64,000 nt of DNA from Pleurotus ostreatus/Saccharomyces cerevisiae fusant (lineage: Eukaryota > Opisthokonta): NCBI GenBank assembly GCA_024196135.1, contig JAMQCK010000023.1, positions 62,001 to 126,000 of the forward strand. Reading direction: 5' to 3'. The position numbers and the translations under genes were made by a program. The notes below the pieces were generated by a model. It saw only the letters and a list, made by a program, of their open reading frames with translations, ran no database searches and was not told the DNA's origin. This document shows, one piece after another, positions 34,887-43,842 of this stretch (positions are counted from its first letter, which is position 1; each line of letters opens with the position of its first letter).

Positions 34887-36969
34887 ATGTCGAAGCTCCC
34901 CGTTGTCGAGTACACGTCCGAGGCGTCCTGGGCGCTGGTAAATCGCAGTTTCGTGCCTGTACATCCCCCAGCATCTAACCACCCTCCAGGTCGAGGACAG
35001 GTTCTCCCCCTTCGCAAAGGAAACTTTGGAGAAGCTCATCAAGTTCTGTGAGGTGCGTGTAACCTCTTGACTAGGTCGAATACGCGCTGACCCTCGAGTG
35101 ACGCGCAGGAAGAGATCAGTCCCGCCGTGCGTGTTGCGCAGGCGCAGCTGCCCGACGACCCCGCTCTTCGTTGGAAGAGCGGTATTCCCATTACCGAAGA
35201 GCTCAAGATCAAGGCGAAGAAGCTCGGCCTATGGAACCTCTTCCTCAGCAAGGCGCACTACCCGCAGTTTGGTGTACCCCTCACGAACTTGGAGGTAAGC
35301 TTGATACCTTTGTTGCTGCTGAAGAACAACTCTGATATTCCTCAGTACGCCGTCATGGCGGAAATCCTTGGTCGCTTCGGCCAGATTGCGTCTGAGGCGC
35401 TCAACTGCTCCGCTCCTGACACCGGGAATATGGGTATGTGCTTCAACCGAACCGGTCGAGCAACCTCCGTTGAACTCGTGACGCAGAGGTGCTTGCTCGC
35501 TACGGCTCACCTGAGCAGCAGAAGAAGTGGCTCTTGCCGCTGCTGAACGGTGAAATCCGGTCAGCGTTTTCGATGACTGAGAAGCATGGTGTGTATTGTT
35601 GCTTGTCGTCCGTGAAGTTATACTCATGCAGTGCAGTCGCCTCATCCGACGCGACGAACATCCGCACCTCCATCCGTCAGGAGGGCAACGAGATTGTCAT
35701 CAACGGGCACAAGTGGTCAGTACTCTCCACTCTCTCCTTCTACCCGCACTGATCCCTCTTTCCAGGTGGATTTCCGGCGCCGGCGACCCACGCTGCAGAC
35801 TTCACCTCGTCCTTGGCAAATCCGACCCCAACAATGCGAGCGCGTACAAGCAGCAGAGCATCGTCATCGTCCCCGTTGACACCCCGGGTGTCAAGGTCAT
35901 CCGCCCGATGAAGGTGTTTGGGTACGACGACGCGCCTGAGGGACACTGCGAGGTGATCTACGAGAACGTGCGCGTACCGCTGAGCAACTTGATCCTTGGG
36001 TGGGGACGCGGCTTCGAGGTAGGCGATGCATCGTTTGACATCGTGGAAGTTGCTCATAGGCCTGTTGCAGATCATCCAGGGTCGCCTAGGGTGAGCTCGG
36101 ACAGATCGTGCAAGCAGAGCACTGTACTGACCGCAATATAGTCCTGGCCGCATTCACCACTGTATGCGCTCAGTCGGCGCAGCGCAGGCTGCGCTGGACC
36201 TCATGCTCTTGCGTGTCACTGACCCCGCCAAGAAAACCTTCGGCAAGTACTTGCACGAGCACGGTCAGTGTCTGGTTTCTTTCCTCGCAGTCATCCCTCA
36301 AAATCAGTTGCACTCTCATCGCTCACACCAATTCTACAGGCTCCATCCTCCAAGAAATCGCCCGCTCGCGCGCCGACATCGACTCCGGGCGGCTCCTCGT
36401 CCTGTCCGCCGCGCTCAAGATTGACAAGCACCAGGCGAAGGGCGCGATGAAGGAGATTGCCATAGCGAAGGTGGGCTTCTTGTTTCTTGGTTCTTGCACC
36501 TCTCGCCTCTTTCCGTCCCTATTTCCCTACATCCACCCCCTGTCACTCGCTTTACACTTGTCATCTCCCTTCCTCAAACAGAACGGTCGCAAACCTAACT
36601 AACAACCCTCCCAGTTCACCATCCCCAAGATGGCCTGCACCGTCGTCGACCGCGCCATGCAGGCCTTCGGCGCCGAGGGCATCTCGCAGGACCAGCAGCT
36701 CGCACAGACCTATGCGCAGTTGCGCACGCTGCGGTTCGCAGATGGGCCCGACGAGGTACGTTAGAGGCGGTCTTTCATTTGACCGACTCCGACTTCGCTG
36801 TTCAACTACCTACCAAGGAAGCTAATGCATGTCTTCCTCACAGGTCCATATGCAGCAAGTCGGGCGCAACGAGCTCAAGCGCGCGCCCGGGCTGTTGCAG
36901 AAGCAGCAGGAGAGCAAGCGGAAGGAGAAGGCGTTGTTGGAGAAGGCAGGACTGACGGCGAAGCTTTGA
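34887..36969 (+). CDS. Acyl-CoA dehydrogenase (ACAD10/11-like)
   Basis: FAD enzyme that introduces the 2,3-double bond into acyl-CoA in beta-oxidation. From ATG at 34887 the exons give [28 protein letters not shown] followed by VASSDATNI (FAD/acyl contact region), [16 protein letters not shown], the segment [54 protein letters not shown] and the C-terminal [31 protein letters not shown]. This pattern resembles the ACAD10/ACAD11 branch, but without the kinase or phosphatase domains fused in animals. About eleven exons; introns near 34940, 35050, 35295, 35430, 35590, 35715, 36020, 36080, 36270, 36470 and 36760. It may be peroxisomal or mitochondrial; no targeting signal is clear. Confidence 0.9.
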
Positions 36970-37303
36970 GAGATTGGTGCGAGGAAAATCTATGGCTCAA
37001 GCTTGCTATTTCAACGGTCACTGTACATGTATTCGAGGCCAAAGTATCTGGAAATGTTATTTCTCACACTGGCATAATCTCTGGTCGGACACTTGCAGGC
37101 TTGAGCATGAGCAGGGCGGAATGTGCTTTTCGTCACTTCACGAGCCCTGGATACAGTACTGAGCGTAAGGGTACCACTCTGATGCGCTAACTATAGGTGT
37201 TATATATCCCGTAATACTACTTTAGTCGGACAGTCGAGCATCATCGTTGCTAGCACATTATCTCTTATTGGCCATAGCTCTTGACTTTTCCTCAGGTGTC
37301 CCC
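36970..37303. other. Convergent 3' flanks
   Basis: About 330 bases between two convergent stop codons. No gene; presumably both 3' untranslated regions. Confidence 0.5.
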
Positions 37304-38832
37304 TCAGTTCTTGCTCGAGCTCGTGCTCACGCTCATCGAAGATCCCGTTGACGCCGAGCGCGCCCTCCTGCCTTTGCCCACCGACCGGCTACGGCTGCTG
37401 CCAGTAGAGGGCGAGCGCCTAGCACGGCGAGGCGGAGGCGAACGACTGGCACGAGCACCCCTGGGTGGAGGGGAACGGCTATCACGAGCGCCGCGAGGAG
37501 GCGGCGACCGGCTGGCGCGAATACCGCGGGGTGGAGGAGAGCGAGCACCACGCGGGGGAGGCGAGCGACTGTCACGCGGGCGACGAGGAGGAGGCGAGCG
37601 ACTGTCACGCACTCTGCGCGGAGGGGGAGAGCGACTCACGCGCGGACCGCGAGGAGGCGGCGAACGGCTGTCACGACGAGGGGAGCGGCTGCTGAAGCGC
37701 CGGCGAGGAGGCGGGGACACGGACATCGAGTCGCGCCGACCCTTGCGAGGCGGAGGCGACAGAGAAACGCGGCGGCCCTTGCGAGGTGGCGGAGACATAG
37801 AGACGTCGCGCCCACCACGACGCGGGGGCGGCGAACGGGAGCGAGAGGACGAGGGTGAACGACCGCGCCGCGAAGGGGGTGAGATGGATGGCCTAGCCCT
37901 GCGCGGAGGAGGAGACCGACGCGCCGGTGGCGAGACCGGGCGACGCACCGGCGGCGAGACCGAGCGACGCATGCGGCGGCGCGGCGGAGAGCGCGACCGA
38001 GAGGGAGAACGCGACGAGGAGGGCGACCGCCTGCGCCGCGATCCCGCCTCCGGTGAATAAGCCCTCGTAGGCACGCGCGGTGGGGGCATATCACGGTCCC
38101 TACGCGGCGGCGCCCCACGACCCTCCTCCCGCAACTTCCTCAGACGATCCTCCTCCCGACGGCGAAGACGGTCACGCTCCTTCCGCTCGGCTTCCCACTT
38201 CTCTTTCTGCGCCTGCATGCGCGCGCGCTCCTCGTCGCGCTTCTTGTCGCGTTCCTCGCGCTCTTGGATGCGCTTGAGCTTTTCTTCCTCCTGCTTTTCG
38301 CGGTCGAAGGCGGCGCCCTCGACGTAGTCGCTGCGTGTGCCGAGGGCGCGCGCCATGCGGTCAAGTTCGGACTTTTTGGCAGCGGCTATGGCGTGAGTGT
38401 CGGAAGGCTTGAGGGACTTTGCGTTCGGTGCGAGTGCAGCGAGGTCGGCTAGGAGCCTTTCTCGTAGGGCAGACACTTGGGCTTCGATGTCATCTTCGGG
38501 AACTCTGTATACTTGTGAGCAAGACAGCGAGCGTGTCCGAAAGGCTGCACGCACTCTTCATCCTCTAGCTTGAGCTGAAGCTCCAAGCACTTGACTTCAA
38601 CCTGGCGCTTGCGCTCATGATCGAGGATCCCTTGGTCCGGCTCGCGATGTTTCGGAGGGGGCGCGTCCCAGGAGTTTGCCCTGTCCTGACCAGTCTGGTA
38701 CGAGCGCAAGACCGACAAATTGCGCTGAACGTAGCCATTTGTACCGCTGAAAGCCTGTCAGTGGTTGTCCCTGGAGACATTTCTTCGTGCAGACCTTCCG
38801 CGGGGAGTCGTCAATCCAATACCGTTGTACAT
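37304..38832 (-). CDS. CWC21: Spliceosomal protein Cwc21/SRRM2-like with long RS domain
   Basis: Component of the activated spliceosome; in yeast Cwc21 contacts Prp8 and Snu114 near the 5' splice site. The first exon (38832-38795) encodes [13 protein letters not shown] and splices by gtctgc to [17 protein letters not shown], together the invariant Cwc21 N-terminus. The next intron (gtgcgt) joins LEDEE to [18 protein letters not shown], completing the cwf21 domain that binds Prp8. A basic-acidic helix ([15 protein letters not shown]) follows, and then some 230 residues of RS-rich repeats (SRSPPPRR, 37390-37980). The length is closer to a mini-SRRM2 than to the 135-residue yeast protein. It is convergent with the acyl-CoA dehydrogenase. 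Confidence 0.92.
37390..37980 (-). repeat. Coding RS repeat (SRSPPPRR units)
   Basis: Tandem in-frame units of about 8-10 codons, [19 protein letters not shown], filling the C-terminal half of the Cwc21 homologue. Units are near-identical at the DNA level toward the 3' end, suggesting recent expansion. Confidence 0.75.
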
Positions 38833-39183
38833 CGTGAACGCTCAGGACAAGACGTGCAGACGCGCTCCCTCGCTGACCTAATCGCTCGAAAAGGCAGTCA
38901 TTCAAGTTGATTTTCGACTTCAAGGCAAAGTCTACCTCCGTGTTCTATTGTGTCCTCCCTTGCAGAGAAATACGAGTCTTTCACTGCAACGTACGCGGCC
39001 ATTTTGGGGCCTGTAAGATGTCTTTATGCCGCTCGTCCCAAACGGGTCGGGATCCGTGCCGTACGTCCCTCCGGCAGTCTTGCCGCGTGCTTGTTCGGCA
39101 CTTGCTGACTGCCTCCAACTTGTCTCGCGGTCTGCTGTCTGTCGATATAACTTGAACCTGACCATCATCACGAGCTGCTCACC
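38833..39183. other. Divergent promoter region, CWC21 and hydrolase
   Basis: About 350 bases between divergent starts. No gene or clear TATA box seen. Confidence 0.5.
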
Positions 39184-40554
39184 GTGCGCTCATTCCCGCG
39201 CATTCCTTCCACCCTGTCGCTGCTTCTCCGGCCCCGAATGCACAACGCCGCCGCCTCGATCGCGTCGACCTCGACGCTCCCCACCGCGCCACCCATACCC
39301 TCCGCCTTCACCGAATCGCTGAAGAGCTGGTGGTCGACGGGGGAGAAGAACAGCGCAATATCAGAGGAGCGGCTACTGCGGCGCCTGCCCTTCTACACGT
39401 CTGACCCCTCGAAGCCCGCCGATCCGTCATCCCCTGTCACTGCGCACCGCGAGCGGGTCGATTTGTCTAAGCCGCACCACTACCTGAACACCCTCGCCAT
39501 CCAATCCACCACCCCCTCAGACGATGCACCCCCACCAGCAATCATGCTGCACGGCTACGGCGCCGGCCTCGGTTTCTTCTACAAGAACTTCCCCGCCCTT
39601 GCGGACTGGGTCGCCCGACGGCAGAGCGCCGCATATGCCCTCGACTGGCTAGGCATGGGCCGCTCCGCCCGCGTGCCCTTTACCGTCAAGGCCAAGCGCA
39701 CCGACGTCGCCGGCCGCGTCGCCGAGTCCGAGAGCTTCTTCGTCGACTCGCTCGAGGACTGGCGCGCGAAGATGGGGCTCGAGAAGATGACGCTCATCGG
39801 GCACTCCCTCGGCGCCTACTTCTCCGTCGTCTACGCGCTCAAGTACCCCGAGCGCGTGAACAAGCTCATCCTGATCAGCCCCGCGGGCGTGCCGCGCGGG
39901 CCCGAGGGCGACCCCTCGCGCGAGGTCACGGACGTCGAGCCCGCGGGCGACGGGCCCGTGCAGGCCGCGACGAAGGCGAAGATCCAGGAGATCCAGGCGG
40001 AGCAGCAGCAGGTCAAGAAGTCGCAGTCCAAGCAGCGCAAGGTCTTCTCCTACCTCTGGGAGCAGGGCTGGAGCCCCTTCCAGGTCGTGCGCTCGCTGGG
40101 CGTGTGGGCGCCGATGCTCGTCGGGCAGTACTCGTCGCGCCGCTTCACCGGCCTCACGGAGGAGGAGACGCGCGAGATGCACGACTACATCCTCAATATC
40201 ACGCTCGCGAAGGGGTCCGGGGAGTACTGCATATCGCACATCCTCGCGCCCGGCGCGCACGCGCGCATGCCGCTCGTCGACCGGATATCGGCGCTCAAGA
40301 TCCCCGTTACCTTCATCTACGGCGAGCACGACTGGATGGACCCGCGCGGCGGGGAGGAGTCCGTCGAGCGCCTGAGGCAGGCGGGCAATGGCCAGGGCCG
40401 CATGTACGTCGTGGCAAGGGCCGGACACCACGGTGAGTGTCCCCGTTTGCCATCTGCGTTCATCGGCGCTGACTATCGCCCAGTGTATCTGGACAACACC
40501 AAGGCCGTGAACGATCTCCTCATCAAGGAGCTAGACAGGCCGGTTAAGGCATGA
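39184..40554 (+). CDS. Alpha/beta hydrolase, CGI-58/Cld1 type
   Basis: Lipid-acting alpha/beta hydrolase of the ABHD4/5 (CGI-58) and yeast Cld1 group; Cld1 deacylates cardiolipin in mitochondria. Visible: ESLKSWW near the start, oxyanion segment IMLHGYGAGLGFF, DWLGMGRS, nucleophile elbow IGHSLGAYFS, LILISPAGVP, YGEHDWMDPRGG with the acid, and the family HX4D motif in GHHVYLDN. Exon 1 is 39184-40432 and exon 2 40484-40554, so the 51-nt intron cuts the HX4D motif between its His and its Asp. The ATG at 39184 gives an Arg/Leu presequence-like start (439 residues); ATG at 39238 is an alternative. Whether it acts on cardiolipin, monoglyceride or lysophospholipid is open. Confidence 0.9.
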   Translation: MRSFPRIPSTLSLLLRPRMHNAAASIASTSTLPTAPPIPSAFTESLKSWWSTGEKNSAISEERLLRRLPFYTSDPSKPADPSSPVTAHRERVDLSKPHHYLNTLAIQSTTPSDDAPPPAIMLHGYGAGLGFFYKNFPALADWVARRQSAAYALDWLGMGRSARVPFTVKAKRTDVAGRVAESESFFVDSLEDWRAKMGLEKMTLIGHSLGAYFSVVYALKYPERVNKLILISPAGVPRGPEGDPSREVTDVEPAGDGPVQAATKAKIQEIQAEQQQVKKSQSKQRKVFSYLWEQGWSPFQVVRSLGVWAPMLVGQYSSRRFTGLTEEETREMHDYILNITLAKGSGEYCISHILAPGAHARMPLVDRISALKIPVTFIYGEHDWMDPRGGEESVERLRQAGNGQGRMYVVARAGHHGECPRLPSAFIGADYRPVYLDNTKAVNDLLIKELDRPVKA

Positions 40555-40767
40555 TTGGGTGGTCGCCTTAGATGTTCGATAGAGGGGTCGTAGACTGCAT
40601 GGGCTACCTGACTTTCCTTTCGCATGCTACTGGGAGGTTCTGCTCTCCAGCAGGCCATCTATGGATAGGACCGTATGCATTCTGTATCTTATCATGTGTT
40701 GTACGTCGTGCTATCAGCCTTGCTTACTCTAATACCCGACTATTGCAATTGAACGTCCCTTGGGACT

Positions 40768-40989
40768 TTAGCTGAGCTGGCTTCCGTACGTGGGTGCAAT
40801 TTGGCGGCCAGCATCCATATCCTCTGCCTTCCGTTTGAAGATGAACTTTGAGCTTTGTGCATGTAATTCTGACAAGGTGACAACCTTCGCACTGGAGCTT
40901 GCCACCGGACCACTTCCAGATTGAATCGTCAAGACAGTCAAGATAGCACAGAACAAACATATGTTAGCGAGGTCGCAGACCCGCTTCAT
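40768..40989 (-). CDS. Possible small secreted peptide
   Basis: Open frame of 73 codons from an ATG at 40989: MKRVCDLANICLFCAILTVL resembles a signal peptide, followed by about 50 polar residues with KRK and RKAED. It has only two Cys, both within the leader, so it is not a typical cysteine-rich effector. No homology known to me, and its frame is not longer than chance. Listed as tentative. Confidence 0.2.
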   Translation of the reverse strand: MKRVCDLANICLFCAILTVLTIQSGSGPVASSSAKVVTLSELHAQSSKFIFKRKAEDMDAGRQIAPTYGSQLS

Positions 40990-41257
40990 TAGAACCACTA
41001 AGGTATACAACAGACAGCTATAGACGAGCAGGGTATACAGGGTACAAAGGTATAGGATACAGACAGCAGGCGACGAGAACAGGATAGCCTGAGTAGCCGT
41101 GCGTTAGCAGGACAAGTAATCGAGGACGAGTAACCAAGTGCGCAAGGCAGGATATGTAAACAAGAAAGTCGAAGAGCTGGTATCTACATTTTGGGCGTCG
41201 TGAGCCGTCCGCTGGCAAGCCAGAGGGGGCGCGAGCGAAGAGAGGACGTTAGCATGA

Positions 41258-41336
41258 AGACATGAAATGTCCGGGAAGATGAAGGGACATGAGAAGTCCG
41301 GGTGGATAGAAGGACATGAGAGAAGTCCAGAAAAAC
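41258..41336. repeat. Three imperfect copies of a ~26-bp unit with internal dyad
   Basis: Three successive units of the form ggacatgagaagtccggg. The first contains gacatgaaatgtc, a perfect inverted repeat. They lie just downstream of the stop codon of the gene at 41594-42712, in its probable 3' untranslated region. Confidence 0.6.
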
Positions 41337-41593
41337 CATAGCAATGTCCAGGAGAGGGAAACATAGAAGCATATCGTCGCGGACGGATGCATGGGGTGAA
41401 TGGCAGCGTATAACGCGCAGGGGATTGCGGAGGTTGCAGTGGGTATCGCGCGGAGGGACTATGAACGAGCGGCGATAGTTGGCTGGTGGATAGATGTCGC
41501 CGGGCATACGGGTAGTCGTGCGTGGCATGGGTGTGCGTGTTGTCGGTTTCGTGTTGGTATAGAGTATGTGTCGCAGTGCACATGAGAAGTTGC

Positions 41594-42712
41594 TCACATC
41601 TCCGGGGCGAAAGAGTCGGAGAAGCCCGTGCGACGAGCAGGCGAGACCTGGACCGGGACCTTCTGCGCTGCAATCCCAGGAGGGGAGGACAGCATGAGCG
41701 GGGCCGGGCGGCGGCGACGGCGGTCGCGGGCCTCGCCGCCAGCGCGGCGGACGATGCGCATGGCGGGGACTGCGCACACCTCAGCAGGGCGCACGACGGC
41801 GCCGACGTCGGCGGTCGAGGAGCCGGCGCTGGAGACGCTCTCGCGGCGCTCGTAGGGCGTGAAGGCGACCCAGCTGCCCTCAGAGGACGCAGGTGAGCCC
41901 AGGAGGGGCGCATACTCAAGCGGCTCCGCGGCATCGACCCACATCACGCCCTGCGCATCGCGGTGTACGGCGCCGACGGGCCCGCCCTCCGCGGCGCGGT
42001 TCATGGCGCGGGTCGCGTGCTGGTCGAGCCGCCCGCCGTCGAGGAACTGCGCGAGCAGGAGGTCGTTGTTGAGCGGAGGCGGGCGCGGCTTGCTCGCGCT
42101 GCTCGACTTCTTGGAGCGAGAAGCCACCGTGGGCGACGCGGGCACCTTGGGCTCGCGACCGCGGCCGCGGCGCAGGATGCCGAACGACGGGAAGCGGCGC
42201 ACGCGCTTGCCCACAGGCGAGGGCGGCGGCGGGGGCATCTGCGTCGGGCACGCGAGGTGCGCGGGCGTGAGCGGCGTCTTGGGCAGGCTCACGAACACGG
42301 TGTCGTAGCCGAGCGCGGTGAGGTCGAACTCGGGCGTCTTGTAGCTGCCTGTGGCGGGGGTGTCGACGAGGTTGAGGAAGGAGCCGGCGGGGGCGGCGCG
42401 GTGGGTTATCGAGCGGGAGGTGGAGCGGCGCCGGGAGAGGGAGCTGCGGCGCGAGGTGGAGGAGCGGCGCCCGGGGCTAGTGGGGGTGTAGGGCGTGCCA
42501 GGGGTGCGCGGGGCGGGGGAACCAGGCTGGACTTGCGCGGCCCAGACGTTGATCCCGGTGAGGGCAGGTGCACCACGGCGAAGAGGAGGACGCTCGTTCT
42601 CGTTATTGGCTCCAAGAGGGAGCGAGGGGAGGGGGATAGCCGGCCCAGCCCGCTTCTTAGAAGGCGGGGGCTGGGAGAGGAAAGCGTAGGGAGCATCGAC
42701 AACAGCAGCCAT
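41594..42712 (-). CDS. Unrecognised low-complexity protein
   Basis: Intronless frame of 372 residues beginning MAAVVDAPYAFLSQPPPSKKRAG. Composition is Pro, Ser, Arg and Ala, with an RS-like patch (SRRSSLSRRRSTSRS) near residue 90 and a basic stretch KRVRRFPSFGILRRGRGRE near 185. Short conserved-looking islands are ALGYDTVFVSLPKTPLTPAHL and NNDLLLAQFLDGGRLDQH. No enzymatic motif, no signal peptide, no span. A TATA box about 240 bases upstream supports expression. It may be a basidiomycete-specific regulatory or nuclear protein; function unknown. Confidence 0.68.
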   Translation of the reverse strand: MAAVVDAPYAFLSQPPPSKKRAGPAIPLPSLPLGANNENERPPLRRGAPALTGINVWAAQVQPGSPAPRTPGTPYTPTSPGRRSSTSRRSSLSRRRSTSRSITHRAAPAGSFLNLVDTPATGSYKTPEFDLTALGYDTVFVSLPKTPLTPAHLACPTQMPPPPPSPVGKRVRRFPSFGILRRGRGREPKVPASPTVASRSKKSSSASKPRPPPLNNDLLLAQFLDGGRLDQHATRAMNRAAEGGPVGAVHRDAQGVMWVDAAEPLEYAPLLGSPASSEGSWVAFTPYERRESVSSAGSSTADVGAVVRPAEVCAVPAMRIVRRAGGEARDRRRRRPAPLMLSSPPGIAAQKVPVQVSPARRTGFSDSFAPEM

Positions 42713-43842
42713 GATAACTAGTTGTCCGTCAGTATTCGTGGCCCCCACTCAGCCACTGCGCACACACCTTCGTAAAATGTCAAGAAATGAAGAGAATAAT
42801 AAGCGCAACAGATGAACTAGGTCGTGAGGCGACGTGAGGGAGACGAGAACGGAGAGAAGAGAAGAGAGCTTTGCACAGCAAAGACTACTCGGAGCGGGGC
42901 GACTAATGAATCCGGGGGAGGATGGGAGTCACCAGCCACCACCCCGGGCTTATATACCTGCGGCATGGCCAGCGGACAATACTCGTTTGCGGCAACCTGA
43001 TCCGGGGAACAATGGGTCCGCGCATCAATGATCGAGATCAACTGTGACCGCTATTGTTCCATTCCGGGCCAACTTGCTCGCCCGTCTCCGTTGTCGCATG
43101 CATTTCCATCGACAAAAACCACAGCGGAAGAATCTATTTCTGCTTCGTGATAAAGCCACTTTGAGAGTCACCTAGCGAGAGTGGCAGACTGTGGCTGAAC
43201 TCGACCTGAGCTGGTCGGACCTGTCACGCGTGACCACCTGGCTGGTCACACACCTCATTGTCCGCTTTGGGTGAACAATAATGTCCTCTCCCATTCTGGT
43301 CAGACCATTGTACACCCTGCGGCCTCATGCTTTGCATACCCCCGATATGCAATGCTGAGCGACGATACAAGCCATGGTTACCGATTATCGACAATACAAA
43401 CAGTGCCTACATTATGCCTACAACCCTACAGCCCTACAACCATCGAGAGGCAAAATCCCTGCCAGCCCGAGTGCAGACCCTGAGGCAGCAGCCCCATGGA
43501 ACCGAAACAAAAGATATGTATCGAAAGAATGTGGTAGACTGTTTACAACAAGGTACAGAACATCGACAGCATGTCTTCGGGCACGACCAACTGCGCGTCG
43601 TCCCTATATCTAGCCCCAGCATTGACACTACTCAAACGACATGCTAGGTACTACCCTTCCCCGGTCAACATACCCTCCTCCCCATCCACCAGACAGAACG
43701 CGCCGCAGAAACAACGCTCGTCAATAAATATTCAGGTCATCGTAACAGCAGTCCGTCATTATCGAAAGATCAGATTCTCGCAACACTCGGTATCGAGGCG
43801 TATTATGGTTGTGGTATGTGTGGTACCAGGACGCCTTCAGAA
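42713..43842. other. Intergenic region with TATA box
   Basis: About 1.1 kb. The first 240 bases form the leader and promoter of the gene ending at 41594 (TATA at 42950). The rest is AT-richer and without supported frames, and probably includes the 3' flank of the Gln-rich gene. Confidence 0.5.
42950..42956 (-). promoter_or_regulatory. TATA box for the gene at 41594-42712
   Basis: Minus-strand ggTATATAAgcc, about 240 bases upstream of the ATG at 42712. The leader in between is pyrimidine-rich on the gene strand. Confidence 0.5.

Larger units (their letters stand above)
40555..41593. other. Intergenic region with a short tandem repeat and a possible tiny gene
   Basis: About 1 kb between the hydrolase and the 3' end of the gene at 41594. 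It contains a possible small secreted peptide frame (40768-40989) and a three-copy repeat (41258-41336), listed separately. Nothing else is supported. Confidence 0.45.

Noticed and set aside
39649..40431. 260-codon minus-strand frame opposite the hydrolase
   Set aside because: Mirror of a GC3-rich gene; the hydrolase frame explains the sequence.
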